Of a DNA stretch of 64,000 bases, positions 36,946 through 49,000 are shown one piece after another. This DNA comes from Anisakis pegreffii (Eukaryota > Nematoda > Chromadorea > Rhabditida > Anisakidae): positions 62,001 to 126,000 of the forward strand of contig JAPYMA010003061.1 in NCBI GenBank assembly GCA_035041965.1, given 5' to 3'. How positions within the stretch are numbered: the first letter of the stretch is position 1; each line of letters starts with the position of its first letter. Made by a program: the position numbers and the translations under genes. Below the pieces are notes generated by a model, which saw only the letters and a program-made list of their open reading frames with translations, had not been told where the DNA came from and did no database searches.

Positions 36946-36995
36946 GGGGATATAGCTCAGGGGTAGAGCGCTCCCTTAGCATGGGAGAGGGCTGG
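36946..36995 (+). pseudogene. tRNA-Ala(AGC) copy 60, truncated
   Basis: The first 50 bases match the consensus through the anticodon arm and into the T stem (GGGCTGG). Unrelated sequence then begins (AATGTACTTTTC). The T arm, B box and 3' acceptor strand are missing, so it should not give a tRNA. This is the right boundary of the array. Confidence 0.93.
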
Positions 36996-37826
36996 AATGT
37001 ACTTTTCAACAGTTGTGGTTTTTAATCATTTTGAATATCCGTCAGATTGGCAAGACCCTTCCACGCTCATGGGAAACATGTAAACGCCAACTTTGATCTG
37101 GTTTGCCACATTTTTCAAGAGCACCAATTAGATAAAATATCAATCAGATTTTTAATTGTGGATTTGAAATAAGATCAAACAATTCGCTGCGTAACATTTA
37201 TATTAGATATGTGATTAAAACTGACAAAATGAATCCAAGGAATGTATTTTGCATGATGTGGTGTAAAAACGGCATAAGAACATGACAGTGTCGAGGAAGA
37301 AAGTTATTATAAAATTGTGTAATTTCCCAACCATAACTTTATCTCTTCACAAATTCTTAAGATCAAACAGAGACTCTGAATTATTGCCATTCTTTTGGTT
37401 TTTTCGCCCGTTAAACTATCAACAGCAGACTTCGTTCAGATTCCAACAAATACAAATTGAAAGGAGCAAAGGCTTTTGGACTCAACCGCAAGAAGTGAAA
37501 TTCAAAATTTTCTTACATGACATCTGGAGATGAAGGTACTTTCATGAGTAACAAAACTCATTTAAAACATTATTGCATATTTCTTAATCTTCCAATGCTT
37601 TCAACTTTTTCATCAGCTTTATTATGGGAGTCTTTAAAATTTAAAACCCGAAATTATGAAATTTTGCCACAAAACAATAACAAGGTTGGCAATTTGATAT
37701 ATAGGGCCCACAGCATATTCATGTGACACAATGATGGAGTACAATTTGGAGCGATAAATTCAATACGTTTGTAGATAAAAATGAACGGACTTGGTGATCA
37801 GAATTAATCTGAATTAATATCAGGAA
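36996..37826. other. Spacer between tRNA array and translin, no gene seen
   Basis: AT-rich sequence with two overlapping plus-strand open frames near 37282-37726. Neither shows a recognisable domain or a credible splice context. The final part should contain the translin 3' untranslated region on the minus strand. Confidence 0.5.
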
Positions 37827-40470
37827 TCAATCGCCACTTTGAATATCTTTTTCGGCTTTAATGAATCCTTTAGGCCGTTGTTCGACGCTACCAATCGGTT
37901 GAGATGACTGTTGCGTCGGTGCATACTCAGAGGTCTCGACAGTCGGCTTGAGTCCGCGAATCGCTAGGTCATAAACCACTTGCTCGCATTTTTGCACATC
38001 ATATTTGAGAACGTCGAAACGTCGTCTTAAGGCATCATTCTTCAAGTTCAACAAACGGAACATTTCGTCAACATTCTTCACGAATGCCGCTATCTGAAAC
38101 GCTGTTTATAATGAACAACTGATCCATAGCCCAATCCCATTTGTGAGCGGGAGTTTTGTTCAAAGCTGTACAACGAGTCAAAAACTGTGGATCGGAGGGT
38201 AAGAGTCAGAGAATTCGGATTGGTTTCATTTGAAACTTCATACACAATGATAAAAGCTGCAAGAATGAACTTCTGCTCTTTCCCGAAACATTGTTTTTTT
38301 TTCTGGAAATTTTTCATTCAAAATTATGGTAATGAACAGCGATTGGATAACCCATATTTATCATTTTGAAAAAAAACGCGTTGCTAGAAAAGACGATGTA
38401 GTTTCAATGGAAAAGCGAACCTGGAACGGACGAGCATTATCGCCTTTTACGACTGCATTGACTGCATAACGTGCCAATTCACTAGCCAGATTCAGCACTC
38501 CAAACAAATAATCTTCAAGCTCCAAGTGGAATCCTTCATTTGGATCTACCTTCACTAAAATACTCGTTCTACAATGCTTGTATTTTTGATTCACCCCAAA
38601 ATATTGCTCCCTTCCCGTGCAAAGTATTGATTGAGACATTGTACAATATTTAAAAATTGAACAGATAAAGGGAGAAGAGATTCGAAATGAGCATTGTCAT
38701 ATTGCTTTCATTGAAATGAATCGATAAGTAATTGACTGATTTAAGAATTCCATCAAATACACGGACAATGTAATCATTTGATGATAAAAACGGACGTTGA
38801 TTTATGAAAATTTAGGAACGAAAATACTGCTAACATCCAAGTGTTTGCGCCACGCTCCTACGATCCATGAGTTCACCTTTGTCCAAAAAACCCGCAAACA
38901 GAAGAACAAATGAAAGGCGTTGAATTGCAGAGCGATATATCTCATGGAACCTGTACAGATCAATTTCTACTTATGGCGTCTTTTGATCTATGGTTTGCTC
39001 AAATTAAAAGTTCAATTAATTCGACTTTTTCATAACGTCGAACTTCTGAATACGAGTTCTCAATGCAAGAATAGGCAGGAATTCCGTCGAATGAGAAAAT
39101 GACGATAAAAGAATCATGATTTGCACACTACGCCCTCTGCAGTGCTTCCGAAACAGTTCAACAACAGACTAATCAAGCTAAACAAAGAATGACATTGTCA
39201 GAAGAATGAGAACTGAAAACAAACTTATAATAAACATTTGGCTTGATTTTGCTTGCTAATTGGTCAATTAATGGCTTGCTGCGACGATTGATCATGTCGA
39301 GTGTCTTTGCGATTTCTTCCCCTCAAATATTGTAATAGTCATTTTACTTACTTAATCTTTTTACAAGCAAATTTGAAACGCTGCACATAATAAGACTATT
39401 GAGGACACATGCAGGGTGTTCAAACAGGAATGAGGCTACAAATCCATTTCCAGTATACCCTCAAAATTTCGCACATCTTCGACAGAAAAAAGTTTTTAGC
39501 ATAAACTGTTTCATAAAATTTTCAAATGAACCGGTTACTAACCCCCCTATGAAAGGATCTGGCTCATTCTTATCATAATATCAGGGAAATGACATTGAGC
39601 CCATCACATTGCTACAACCGTTTTATTGGGAACGCACTCACTGAACATGGTATTGCTTTGCGTACAATGAACGCACGTGATAACTAACACAGGATAACAT
39701 TAATATGATCACTAATAAATTCACTCAACGAAGACTTCACCTGGTTTGTCAGGCGTTGAATGCGTATTCTGCAGAATTGTCAGCATTTCACGATTTATAT
39801 TCTCCAATTCACGCGCTGTATCGTACAATGCCTTTAAGTACCACAATTTTCTTTTCCTCCATTAAAAATGCCTATCTAATAATGAAAGAACGCATTCATA
39901 CTTCTCTCAGATTGGTTGCTAGAATTTGGGCGAAAGAATTTGAATTCAGCAATAGATGTTGGAACTAAGCCCTTTTTCTTGAATATCTCTTGAATTGAGA
40001 TATTCTCGTGTGTTTATCTCTTTGAGATCAAACTTTTTGTCAAAGATTTTGGACCGACGCGGAATCGAATTCACGCCCTCTAAACAGATCGGATCCTCAA
40101 AGCCCAGCGTGCACACCCGTACATTATCGGCCCATTGCACGATGTTTCATATTTGATTCAAGTACTATCTCTTTTAGTACTATTATCATTCTATGCTAGC
40201 TTTTCGCGCTAGTCGCGACAATAGAACTGGAATTCAATTCAGCAATATAGTTAGCCATGATACAACGGTAACTACTCACTGAAGAAAAAAGCGTGATAGA
40301 CTTTATGTGGGGACAATGGAACGATTCATATTCATAACTTAAAATCTCATAATAAGTAACAGGTATTTTAAGAAATAAACCTCCCGCAATACGCGATCCT
40401 CTTCTAGTTCTTCAACGATTGAGTGGAACATGGCATTGACATCCCCCTGAGCCGAACGTTGACCACTCAT
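37827..40470 (-). CDS. TSN: Translin
   Basis: Single-stranded nucleic acid binding protein. In other animals it forms an octamer with TRAX (the C3PO endonuclease), which acts in small-RNA and tRNA-fragment metabolism. Six minus-strand exons join in perfect phase: 40470-40381, 39831-39741, 39321-39225, 38950-38835, 38554-38421 and 38093-37827, giving 264 residues against about 228 in human. Conserved blocks are all present: VEELEEDRVLRE, the helical TARELENINREMLTILQ, VYYKFHEIYRSAIQRLSF, EGFHLELEDYLFGVLNLASE and NARPFQ. The last are FRLLNLKNDALRRRFDVLKY and VVYDLAIRGL, the translin rather than TRAX ending. A nematode-side tail of about 36 residues follows. The start Met lies four residues after an in-frame upstream stretch (LSEE). 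It lies downstream of the UPF0235 gene on the same strand. Confidence 0.93.
40050..40140 (-). pseudogene. Class II tRNA-like (Leu/Ser) remnant or SINE head
   Basis: On the minus strand an A-box-like GGGCCGATAATG is followed about 55 bases later by a B-box-like ATTCGATTCC. Between them lie GCTTTGAGGATCC and a variable-arm-like GATCTGTTTAGAG. This order and the roughly 90-base length suit a tRNA-Leu or tRNA-Ser. The 5' acceptor strand does not pair with the 3' side and the T stem is mispaired, so it is a decayed copy or the head of a tRNA-derived SINE. It lies in translin intron 1. Confidence 0.35.
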
Positions 40471-40934
40471 TTCTTCAGATAATCGCACTTGGTTCAGTAC
40501 AAAACGAAATGATACTTCTAAAAACCAAGACGAAATCTGTAAACAATTCAATCAAAAAAGTATTTCTTGTACATCGAATATCGATTGTATAGCGACTGCA
40601 AATGTTATACACGGCGATTTATGAAACGTTCAAAAAGTTTTTAAGATAAGAAGATTGCTTCTGCTAAAATCAAAACAAAAACTGAAGGATAGCGGAGCAA
40701 ATCATCCATCGGAGCAAGCTTAAACGTGCTTCATATTTTCGGCAGATTACTTGAACTGTAAAATCTCTTCCATTGCAAATTTTGGATAAACGAATGGTTT
40801 GCAAAAGAAAGGGCAAACAGAGGGCAAACAGCAAAGATAAGTGCATATAAATTAGATGGGAATGATTAAGGCTTGCTTGAAGATGGGCATACTATCAAAA
40901 TTCACACAAATTGACCTGTTTTATCAAATTCCAA

Positions 40935-41000
40935 AATCCCGGGATTTTCCAAAACTTAAATCCCGGGATCGGGATCAGAATCGTAATCCCGGGGTCCCGT
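40935..41000. repeat. Clustered ATCCCGGGAT motifs
   Basis: AATCCCGGGATT at 40935-40946, ATCCCGGGAT at 40960-40969 followed by CGGGATC, and AATCCCGGGG near 40985 form a cluster of self-complementary GC-rich motifs in AT-rich surroundings. A related ATCCTGGGAT pair occurs at 59723-59750. It is probably a remnant of a dispersed repeat. Confidence 0.5.
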
Positions 41001-41808
41001 GCAAACCCTAGTCAGAACAAACTTCACAGGATCCAGTCATACACTTCTTCTGGACTGGTTTCCTTAATGTAACTTGCCATCACCGTACACCAATACGTTG
41101 ATAAAAGCGTAGATTAGCTCAATTGCTGATTGTGAGGTCACATGGTAACAACGAACTAGCGTACAGCTATACTTATTTGTTTTTCAACAGTCAAAAATAT
41201 TGTGCTGAAATGTGCTTGACTCTTGCACCAAAATTCTGATCTCGTCAGTTCATTGTTTCAATTTCAAACAATCACGATTTTCGCGTTTATTCGCTCATTG
41301 TTTCTGAGAAATAATTTTTCTAAGCACGGAATACTTCGATAATGTGCATAAGCGTCAACTTTCAGATTGAGATAAGCAATTACCAACAAGACAAAATCAA
41401 TAAATGTATAAAAATAAGAGTCACTGCCACAACATTTCACAGGCATTTATACTTATTGTTAGACACTAATCAAACTCAAGCAACTCGAATAATTATTTCC
41501 TTATTCATTAAAAATAAAAAACACACTTACAAAAATAACACTTTAACAATAACATGAAATATGATTTAAAAATAGTAAACAATAATCGACAGAAGAATAG
41601 TTTAACCCGATGGATAGAATCATTTCAACCCGATACCTTCAAAGAATGAAAAATGTAGGACGGACAATACAATGAATGATCACGAAAATTCCGAACGGAC
41701 CATTTGAGAATATTCAGAATAAAATGACACGAATTTTACAGAAGAAATTTTAACGCAATCATAATAATAGCAAATAATTTCATCGTCAGTAATTTCAGAA
41801 GAATAATA

Positions 41809-42333
41809 CTACTGCTCATCAACACTCTTTTGCAACTTGGCACGAACTTCGTCCAACGTGATACGCTGTGAATTCACCGTGATAAGCTTTGATCGAGATC
41901 GTGACCCGGTCTCCAAAGCAATATCACCCTTGCGTAAGCCGAGAATTTCAGCCATAGCATCGATCAACGCCTCATTCGCTTGACCGTCACGCGGCGGTGC
42001 TGCCAACGCCACTTCAATTGAATCTGAACCAATTTCGGTGATTCGACTCCGTTTGGCGTTCGGTTTCGCGTGAACTCTCAACAAAATTTGACCATTTTTA
42101 TCCGCTTCGATAGCTGACTCCTCCTTTTCATTGGTTGTTTTTGTTGCTGATGTACTAGTAGCGCCCTTGGCTGCTTTGCCAGCACGTCCCATCTTCTTAT
42201 GACTCAAATATGCAAACTGAACATAACTTGATCGCCAGATGCCGTTCCAGCTCAAATTTTTCCCAACAGAGGTTGCATGAATAGACCTGAAGTTACATAG
42301 CACAATATGAGCGACTGCGTTCATTATAAACAC
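41809..42333 (-). CDS. C15orf40: UPF0235 (DUF167/YggU) family protein
   Basis: Small protein of unknown biochemical role, conserved from bacteria to animals. The single open frame gives 174 residues from the Met at 42333, or 127 from the Met at 42192. The shorter start opens with MGRAGKAAKG, like the MPKKAGATTKG start of human C15orf40. The upstream extension could be a mitochondrial targeting leader, basic and poor in acids, as human isoforms also have. The domain is complete: ILLRVHAKPNAKRSRITEIG, then VALAAPPRDGQANEALIDAM (the PPxxGxAN signature), LGLRKGDIALETGSRSRSK and a C-terminal helix. It is transcribed away from TRAPPC10 with about 0.7-0.9 kb between starts, suggesting a shared promoter region. 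Translin lies 1.3 kb downstream on the same strand. Confidence 0.9.
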   Translation of the reverse strand: MFIMNAVAHIVLCNFRSIHATSVGKNLSWNGIWRSSYVQFAYLSHKKMGRAGKAAKGATSTSATKTTNEKEESAIEADKNGQILLRVHAKPNAKRSRITEIGSDSIEVALAAPPRDGQANEALIDAMAEILGLRKGDIALETGSRSRSKLITVNSQRITLDEVRAKLQKSVDEQ

Positions 42334-43054
42334 ATCTGCGAGCTGACATTTACACTACGCCATTAGAACCTTAAATTAATCATGAATTATGAAAATCTTT
42401 GAAGAAACTGTCAATGAACGTAATCTGTCTCTGCTAAAAGGAAAGCATAACGATTCAACTTTTCGCCAATTACTACTCTGCATTGCTGACTATAAACATG
42501 ACGTATCGACTCATTGTGAGAAAAGAATACGTAAAATTTACTGCAAGTGCGAATCATATCCATCCTTTTTCCTCTCGGAGAACTGTCCTTCTACTGGGAG
42601 AACCCTTCTCCTTATGGAGAAACCCTTCCTGTCGAATGAACCTCATTCATCTCTGATGTCATCGTGCAGGTTTTGTAATACGCGCACAAAATAGCGAGCA
42701 CGCATACGCATTGCTCAAACCGAACCGGAACGAAATGTAGGGGGCCAAATAACCGGGTACGCTTTTGCAGGGGACTAATTATCCTAGACCCTTTGGAGCA
42801 AATGAAAAAAATAATAATGCATCTGATAGTCACTGAGAATTTTGTTTTTTTTTTCGTTTTCAGTTTTGGTTGTTCCATTTATTCTCGTTCTGATGAGTGA
42901 CCAATTTGATAGTATCGTTTCAGCATGACCATCAGAGTTATCATGATCTGTTCTTACAGACTGTCGTCTTAATCACTGATTAAGAACGTGCACATCAAAT
43001 TGTTCATGATTGAAATTCGAGAGTTGGGCAGATAGGGACAGTTGCATTGTCAGA

Positions 43055-46000
43055 ATGGATATGTCAAGTGTGCTTCGACTTACGCCTCCAGAACGGTTAC
43101 TCATCTCATGTAAGCTTTTAAGAATGCAATGCTTTGATCGTCTAAAACTGCATATAATCCAGCAAACCTAACATGTCTACTCGTGAAAAATTGTTTTTGC
43201 AGCACTGATTCAGTGAGGTAATGTGTGAGCTTTTATACTCATGTACAAATATTTTGATCTGTTGTACAGATCAACATTATCCGCGGTGACATCAAATGTA
43301 ATGATGAAGATCACTTATGGGGTGATAGAATCCTATGCGAAAGTAAATTAACACACAGAAATTTACTTTGATCTTATGAAATTTATGTGTTATTTAAGGG
43401 AAAGGAAGCGAAGAAGTAAAAAAGTACTGTGAAGCAAAATTGATAGCATACTTTGACGACAGTATTGCAACCTGGAAAAGGCTAGCAAAATTGAACTCAT
43501 TATGCACTCACCATATTTAAAAGCAGTTTTATATTGCACGTATCAGTAACAATCCGATTCTACACTAACAAGATCCAAGGAAATATAAGCCGATTTCATT
43601 AAACTGAGTGTTTATTTTTCTCAGTCAGTTGACTTCGTTCATCTGATATCTTGAAATCACGGTACGAGTCCACAATCATTCACATTGCTTCGAATCAAAG
43701 ATGTGTCGAAGATTTTAGGATACCATTCAATTTCTCATGATATCATCATTGTATTTTATTTTAAGGCAGGGACGTCAATTTCCATTCCCGTTACATGTCA
43801 GGTTTTATCTTCAATTTGTAAACTTCTCATTTGATCAAATCAAAGAATCACCAAAAAATACGCATAATAGGTGGAAACAGCACGCATTCGTACATCTTTT
43901 TTTGATGAAACCGTCGGTGAGTATCCGATCACTACTATCATTTCAGTTTAAACACTTGAACCTTTGAGCTTTTTGTTTGGATTGATATCTAGCATTGCTT
44001 TTCCAACAGCTACAAGAAAGTCGGTAAATAATATATTCAGTTGGAGTAAGAGACCATATCTATCATTGTTGTGCTCAACATTGCGATAAGTTCAACATTG
44101 CCATTTGATTGACTAAAAGTATTTCAATATCCGGAATAAGCAAAAGGAAAATTTGAGACGGTTGATGAATATCGAACGGCATCACGTAACGAAGTAAGTG
44201 AATGGTTTGCAAATTTATCACCGAATCCATCGAACGAATGGATTATTATATTCGATAGTACAAAGGCAAGGGAAAAGAAGAATCGAGGCACTCTACTCGA
44301 ACGGATTAAGAGTGATTTCGCTAAACACACAAATCGGTTCGTAAGTCTTGATTCTGTTGGTCTACTATAAACATTTCTAGTTATTCAGACATATAGTTTC
44401 GCATGGTATAAATATCCTATTTCATTTGTTTATGAAAGATTGATGGTTAGATCCTCCTTTCCAGTTTCTTTGGAAACTCTTAGAGTTTCCAACTGATTAT
44501 TCCAGAGGAATTATTCCAAATTGTTAAATATTATCGCAGTAGTTTCATTAAATGCGTTGAGAAATTTTTGCAGTTCACTTGATAAAAAAGACACCGATTA
44601 CAAGTTTGAAGCATTTGGAGTCATCCGGCGAATTGGTGCTCCTGTAGTAGTTGATTCTTCAATATCTCGTAATCTGCAATAAAAGCTGTAGAGTTTTAAC
44701 TGAAGGTTAATGAATGAATGGATAAATTCGTGAATTCGATTGTGAAGTCGCGAAATATTCAACTGTCAAATGATGCGTATGACAGACTCATTTCATTTTA
44801 GAATAGTTGAAATATATGAAGGCTCAGCACAGTGTTGGAATGCTGTGCAGGCATTATTACAAGCGAGTTTACTGAATTCACTAGAAACATTCGTTGCGAA
44901 TGAAGAAAGCTTCCTGTCAGCATTGAAAGACAACTGCAAAAAAATTGATTTTAATTTCATCAATTATTGCGAATATCAGGTCTCATTTTATTTTCAAAAA
45001 AATAGCATTGTTTCAATATTTATAATGATTCACGTCAGGCAGAAATCAAGGAATATTTAGTCCACATGTGATCCCACATTTCGGCATCTATTCGTTTATC
45101 TGGTCGTTTAGCTTTATTTTTATAATTATCTGTGGAGGAGTTGTTTTTAGGATTTGCAATTGACTTTCTTCAAATACTCTTTTAATCCTAAGTTGAAAGA
45201 TTTATTCAAGATGGAGCTGTCTCGGCTGTATAGTTCATTAGGGGTATGGGAACATGTTTTGGCGAAATACGATGAACTTGACGCGTTGCTTTCAATGATT
45301 ATTGCTTATTTTGCAAAAGCAAGTCCGTTTTCGTCATTTTTTTCCATTTATTTTTCATGACATATTTTTTAAAGATGCCACCTATCTAATATCTATTCTT
45401 TTCGTTCAGTGCTGTGAAGTTCTGAATAAGAGGAAATTTTCAACACAACGAGATGTTGAATTGCAAAACGCGAGCATTTATCCAGCGTTTTTTGAGGCTT
45501 CAAAATGAATCAGTGGCGATTATCTAGTTTAATACAACGTTTTTAATTAAATGCGAATCATCGTTAATCTGCTAACTCAAGAGAAAGAAACAATGTGAAA
45601 TTTTGAACTGAACTAATAAAAAGATAGAAAACAGGATTCATGCATTGATTACTGTAGCCTATTGTTTCCTTTTGTGTCTCTAGGTGATAAGCCGTCATGG
45701 TTATACGTGAAACCGTACCTGGGTGAAGGATGTCCACTGTTGATTAGTATGGCCCAGTATCAGAAACCAACCCAAATCAGTAGCACGATATCACTGGCTG
45801 AGATAAGATCATTGATTCTTGCTTATCAAATTATTGTAAGTTTTTACTCCCATGATTACAGAAGTATTTGTTATTGTTGTTAGTTTTTGCGTTCCATTTC
45901 CTGAAATTGATCTGAGGAAACATTTTTATCCTTGTTTCACAAGGAACCTACTTGGCTCGTTCAGAGAAATGGATTCTTATAATTTAATTACAATAATTTT

Positions 46001-49000
46001 CCAACATCTATCTTTTATTACACTCTTACGAGGAAAGGCCATGAACTTATACCCACGCTACCCTCACTAACAACTTGCGTGAAAGGAAATATAAATTTCT
46101 GGCTGTACAAGAGTGCTTATCCTTATCAGTCATTTTAATCAAATCAGAAGGATACCTAAACAATAGACGCGGAATGTGTTCATATTTTGAGAAATGTTAT
46201 CGATATACAGATCTCAATGCGACTGTTCGACGAACGCTTACGGCAACTGACTTCCGATTCAGCACCATCGAATGCGCTACAGCTCAAATCCGACTTTGCT
46301 GCAATCATTTTGCGATATTCCAGTCATTGCGTCGAATCGATTTGTGAAGAAATTTCCGCTTTAGAAGTTAGTTCATAGTGCGATTCATTGCGATGCTTAA
46401 TGAGCGCATCTGTCAATCTTGAGAATAATTCATATCACACGATTTTGCCTATCATTAGTTGTTTGGTTTCAATAAAACGTGAATTCGAGAGAGACAAAGT
46501 TTTATTTGTACTATGGAAAGAATGCGCATCGGATTCCCCGCTTCATAGGATTCACTGCAGTGGTTATGGGAAACTTATTGAGGCAGATTTATTTGTGAAT
46601 GCATCATCACCACTTGGTTCATTTGTTATTTGTTCTATAAAATTCCTGAAAAATTTGCTGCCAGAAATGACGAGAAACCCCTTAAAACAATTTGCAGTTG
46701 GAATTGGATTGTTCTCAGCTGCAATGTTGGACAGTCGTGTATTGTATAGAAACCATGCAGTTTGTATCGTTGCTAACACAAGCAGCACATGTTGAAAATG
46801 CATCGCATTTTGCTTGTTCATTATCCACCAGAAAGTGCACAGCGGTTCGTATTTGAACATTTATTTGTATTATTCATAATTTAAAATAATTATCTCTCTT
46901 TTGACTATTCAAAGCATCTTTTTATTGGTGTATCTCGTCCTTACTGTTGTTTATTTTTTTGAAGTTGTTTCCGTTCCGCTTTTCGATGCTTCTCCATTTC
47001 CTCGTGTGCAGCTAGCAAACATCAAGCAATCATTTGGGAAATTATTCGGTGATTTTTTTGCAGATGACCGAACTTGGGAGATGTTTGGAAAATGATCGCA
47101 TAATGAAGCCTTTATTGAATTGGTTCGAGAAAGGTGTTCAACTGTGTGGCACATTAGCAAGTCAGTCGAATGCAATCACCGAAATAAGGTTGTTGTTGAT
47201 ATCGCGCTTTTCGAATTTCAGTTTACGATCAAAACAAAGGCGGTCGATTGGCAGTGTATAGTCATCATCAATATGTTGTTTTCATTTTTGCAGGCAAATC
47301 CTATCCGATCAACAACAGTTCACGCATTACATGCAGAAATATCATGAAAGTGCAATTGCGTTGCTGAAGCATTTTGGCTGGAAACGACAGTCGAAGCTAC
47401 TCGGATGGCATCTTGCTAATTTCTTGTTGTGAGTAATTTTTTCTTTCTATTTTTCTTTCCTTAATTTCTTTCCTACCCTGATTACTTATCATTTGCATAT
47501 CTGGGCACACTGAAAATTGTTCCACATGAGTGAAAGATGAAAACTTATCCTACTTTTATTCTCTGAATGGGTAAATTTCTTTTCGTAAGATGAGAAATGT
47601 CGATCAGCTGATGAGCGATGATGAAGATTAGCCAATTCTGACGAGATTGAAATCTGCAAAATGCTTTTTCGATCTCGATTTGTGATCGGACGAGAAGCGA
47701 ACTGAGCTCATAATGATCGACAAATTCCGATTCCTTCAATTCGAAATGAAAATTTGAGTTGTCCAAGTATCGTTATCTTTACAATAGAGGCAATATTTTC
47801 AGATCATCAGATCGCATAGAAGGCGCACTGCCGTATTTGTTGAAATTCGTTTCGGGACTGATTCGTGAGGATGCTTCAATTGTGTTATTGGAACGAACAC
47901 TCAAACTGGTCATTGAGCATCTTGAGGCATCTCCAAATCTGTATTTGAAGGAGTACGTTAGTTACCCTAAATAGCTGTTCAAATCGTTCGTTGATCCACT
48001 TCCCATCCCCTTCAAATAACGTCCTGATTAGTTAAGTATGAAAAGTGTTCGTAATAGTGATTTTCTTAAAGTATTCATTATTTGAGTTGAACTGATCGAT
48101 TGGAACTTGGTAAATACGAATTATTTTGGTTTCATGAATTTCGATATTTTTGAGGTAAGCATCTTGTATGAGTGATATTTTTCCAATATTCCAGCCTTGT
48201 TGACTTCTACATAATTTTATCGATCCGATGTACTGATGAAAACGATCGTCATGACTATTGCAAGCGTTTATTTGCTGTTTTAGAGCGGAATTTTCCAACA
48301 AAATTGCGGTTTGTCTTTTTTTCTTGCATCCTTTACCAATATTTTTTTGCAATTTTTTGGAATTTTCATCTGTAAGAATGCAAACGGATTTGCCTGATGA
48401 CATTTTATTATTTTTGATTAACAGTAGGTTTAGAAAAGAATTGCAGTCAAATTTCATGGGTCACGTTGAATTCTTGTGAAGAAGAATATCTGTTTAATTT
48501 TTCAAGGAAATTTCTCAATTCAGCCAATCAATTTCCGATGTTTGAAATCATATAGCTTCAGGTTTAATTTTCAAAAACATGAGGATAAAAGTTCGCATTT
48601 TAATCAAAAAATCCTCTCCTTCAATCACTATGGCATCTTGCAGGCGTTCCATTCGCCCGAACACTCCAAATAGTGCCGTTCAAATAAACGCCAAACTTTT
48701 GCCTCAACGTCTAACAGCCACACCCGGTGCTTGTTTGCGCATTACAATTGCAGTGACGAACAACTTGCCATTGCCAATAGACCGTTATCACATCAAATGC
48801 TTCTTTAAAGCGGTTCCAATTAGTGGAACTGCGAGTTCGCAGCAAAAACTGAACGCCGGACGAAATCCTTTATTTGAGTGTTCATTTAATGTATGTTTTC
48901 GTCATTTGTTTTGCTCTTTCATTTCTTTTTCTGCAAAAGTCTTCAAATTTTTTCCTCACCAACAGGATTTCATTGCTTTTTCTTTCATTTTTTCGTTGTC

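Larger units (their letters stand above)
27420..36995 (+). repeat. Tandem array of tRNA-Ala(AGC) units, 160 bp period
   Basis: Head-to-tail repeat with a period of 160 bp (159-161 in a few units). Each unit is one 72-base tRNA-Ala gene and an 88-base spacer. There are 59 complete tRNA copies, the last three bases of another at the left edge, and a truncated 60th at the right edge. The spacer starts TGGAATTTTTG, so the first T-run lies about five bases after the tRNA, with a second (TTTTCTTTTT) further on; both could terminate RNA polymerase III. Units from about 30229 rightward are almost identical. Indels cluster in the first 18 units near the gap. Such uniformity points to recent amplification or concerted evolution, or to assembly smoothing. 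Confidence 0.98.

Noticed and set aside
27420..36995. Reading the 160 bp array as a CRISPR or a protein-coding repeat
   Set aside because: Repeat and spacer are both constant from unit to unit, and the unit folds as a canonical tRNA-Ala. There are no variable spacers or adjacent cas genes.
46388..46795. Plus-strand open frame of 135 residues
   Set aside because: It is one of the longest frames, but it lies in a TRAPPC10 intron and shows no match to the family. The exon that fits by phase and alignment begins at 46761 in another frame.
46564..46860. Minus-strand open frame of 98 residues
   Set aside because: It lies across TRAPPC10 exons and introns, with no recognisable content and no support from splice sites.
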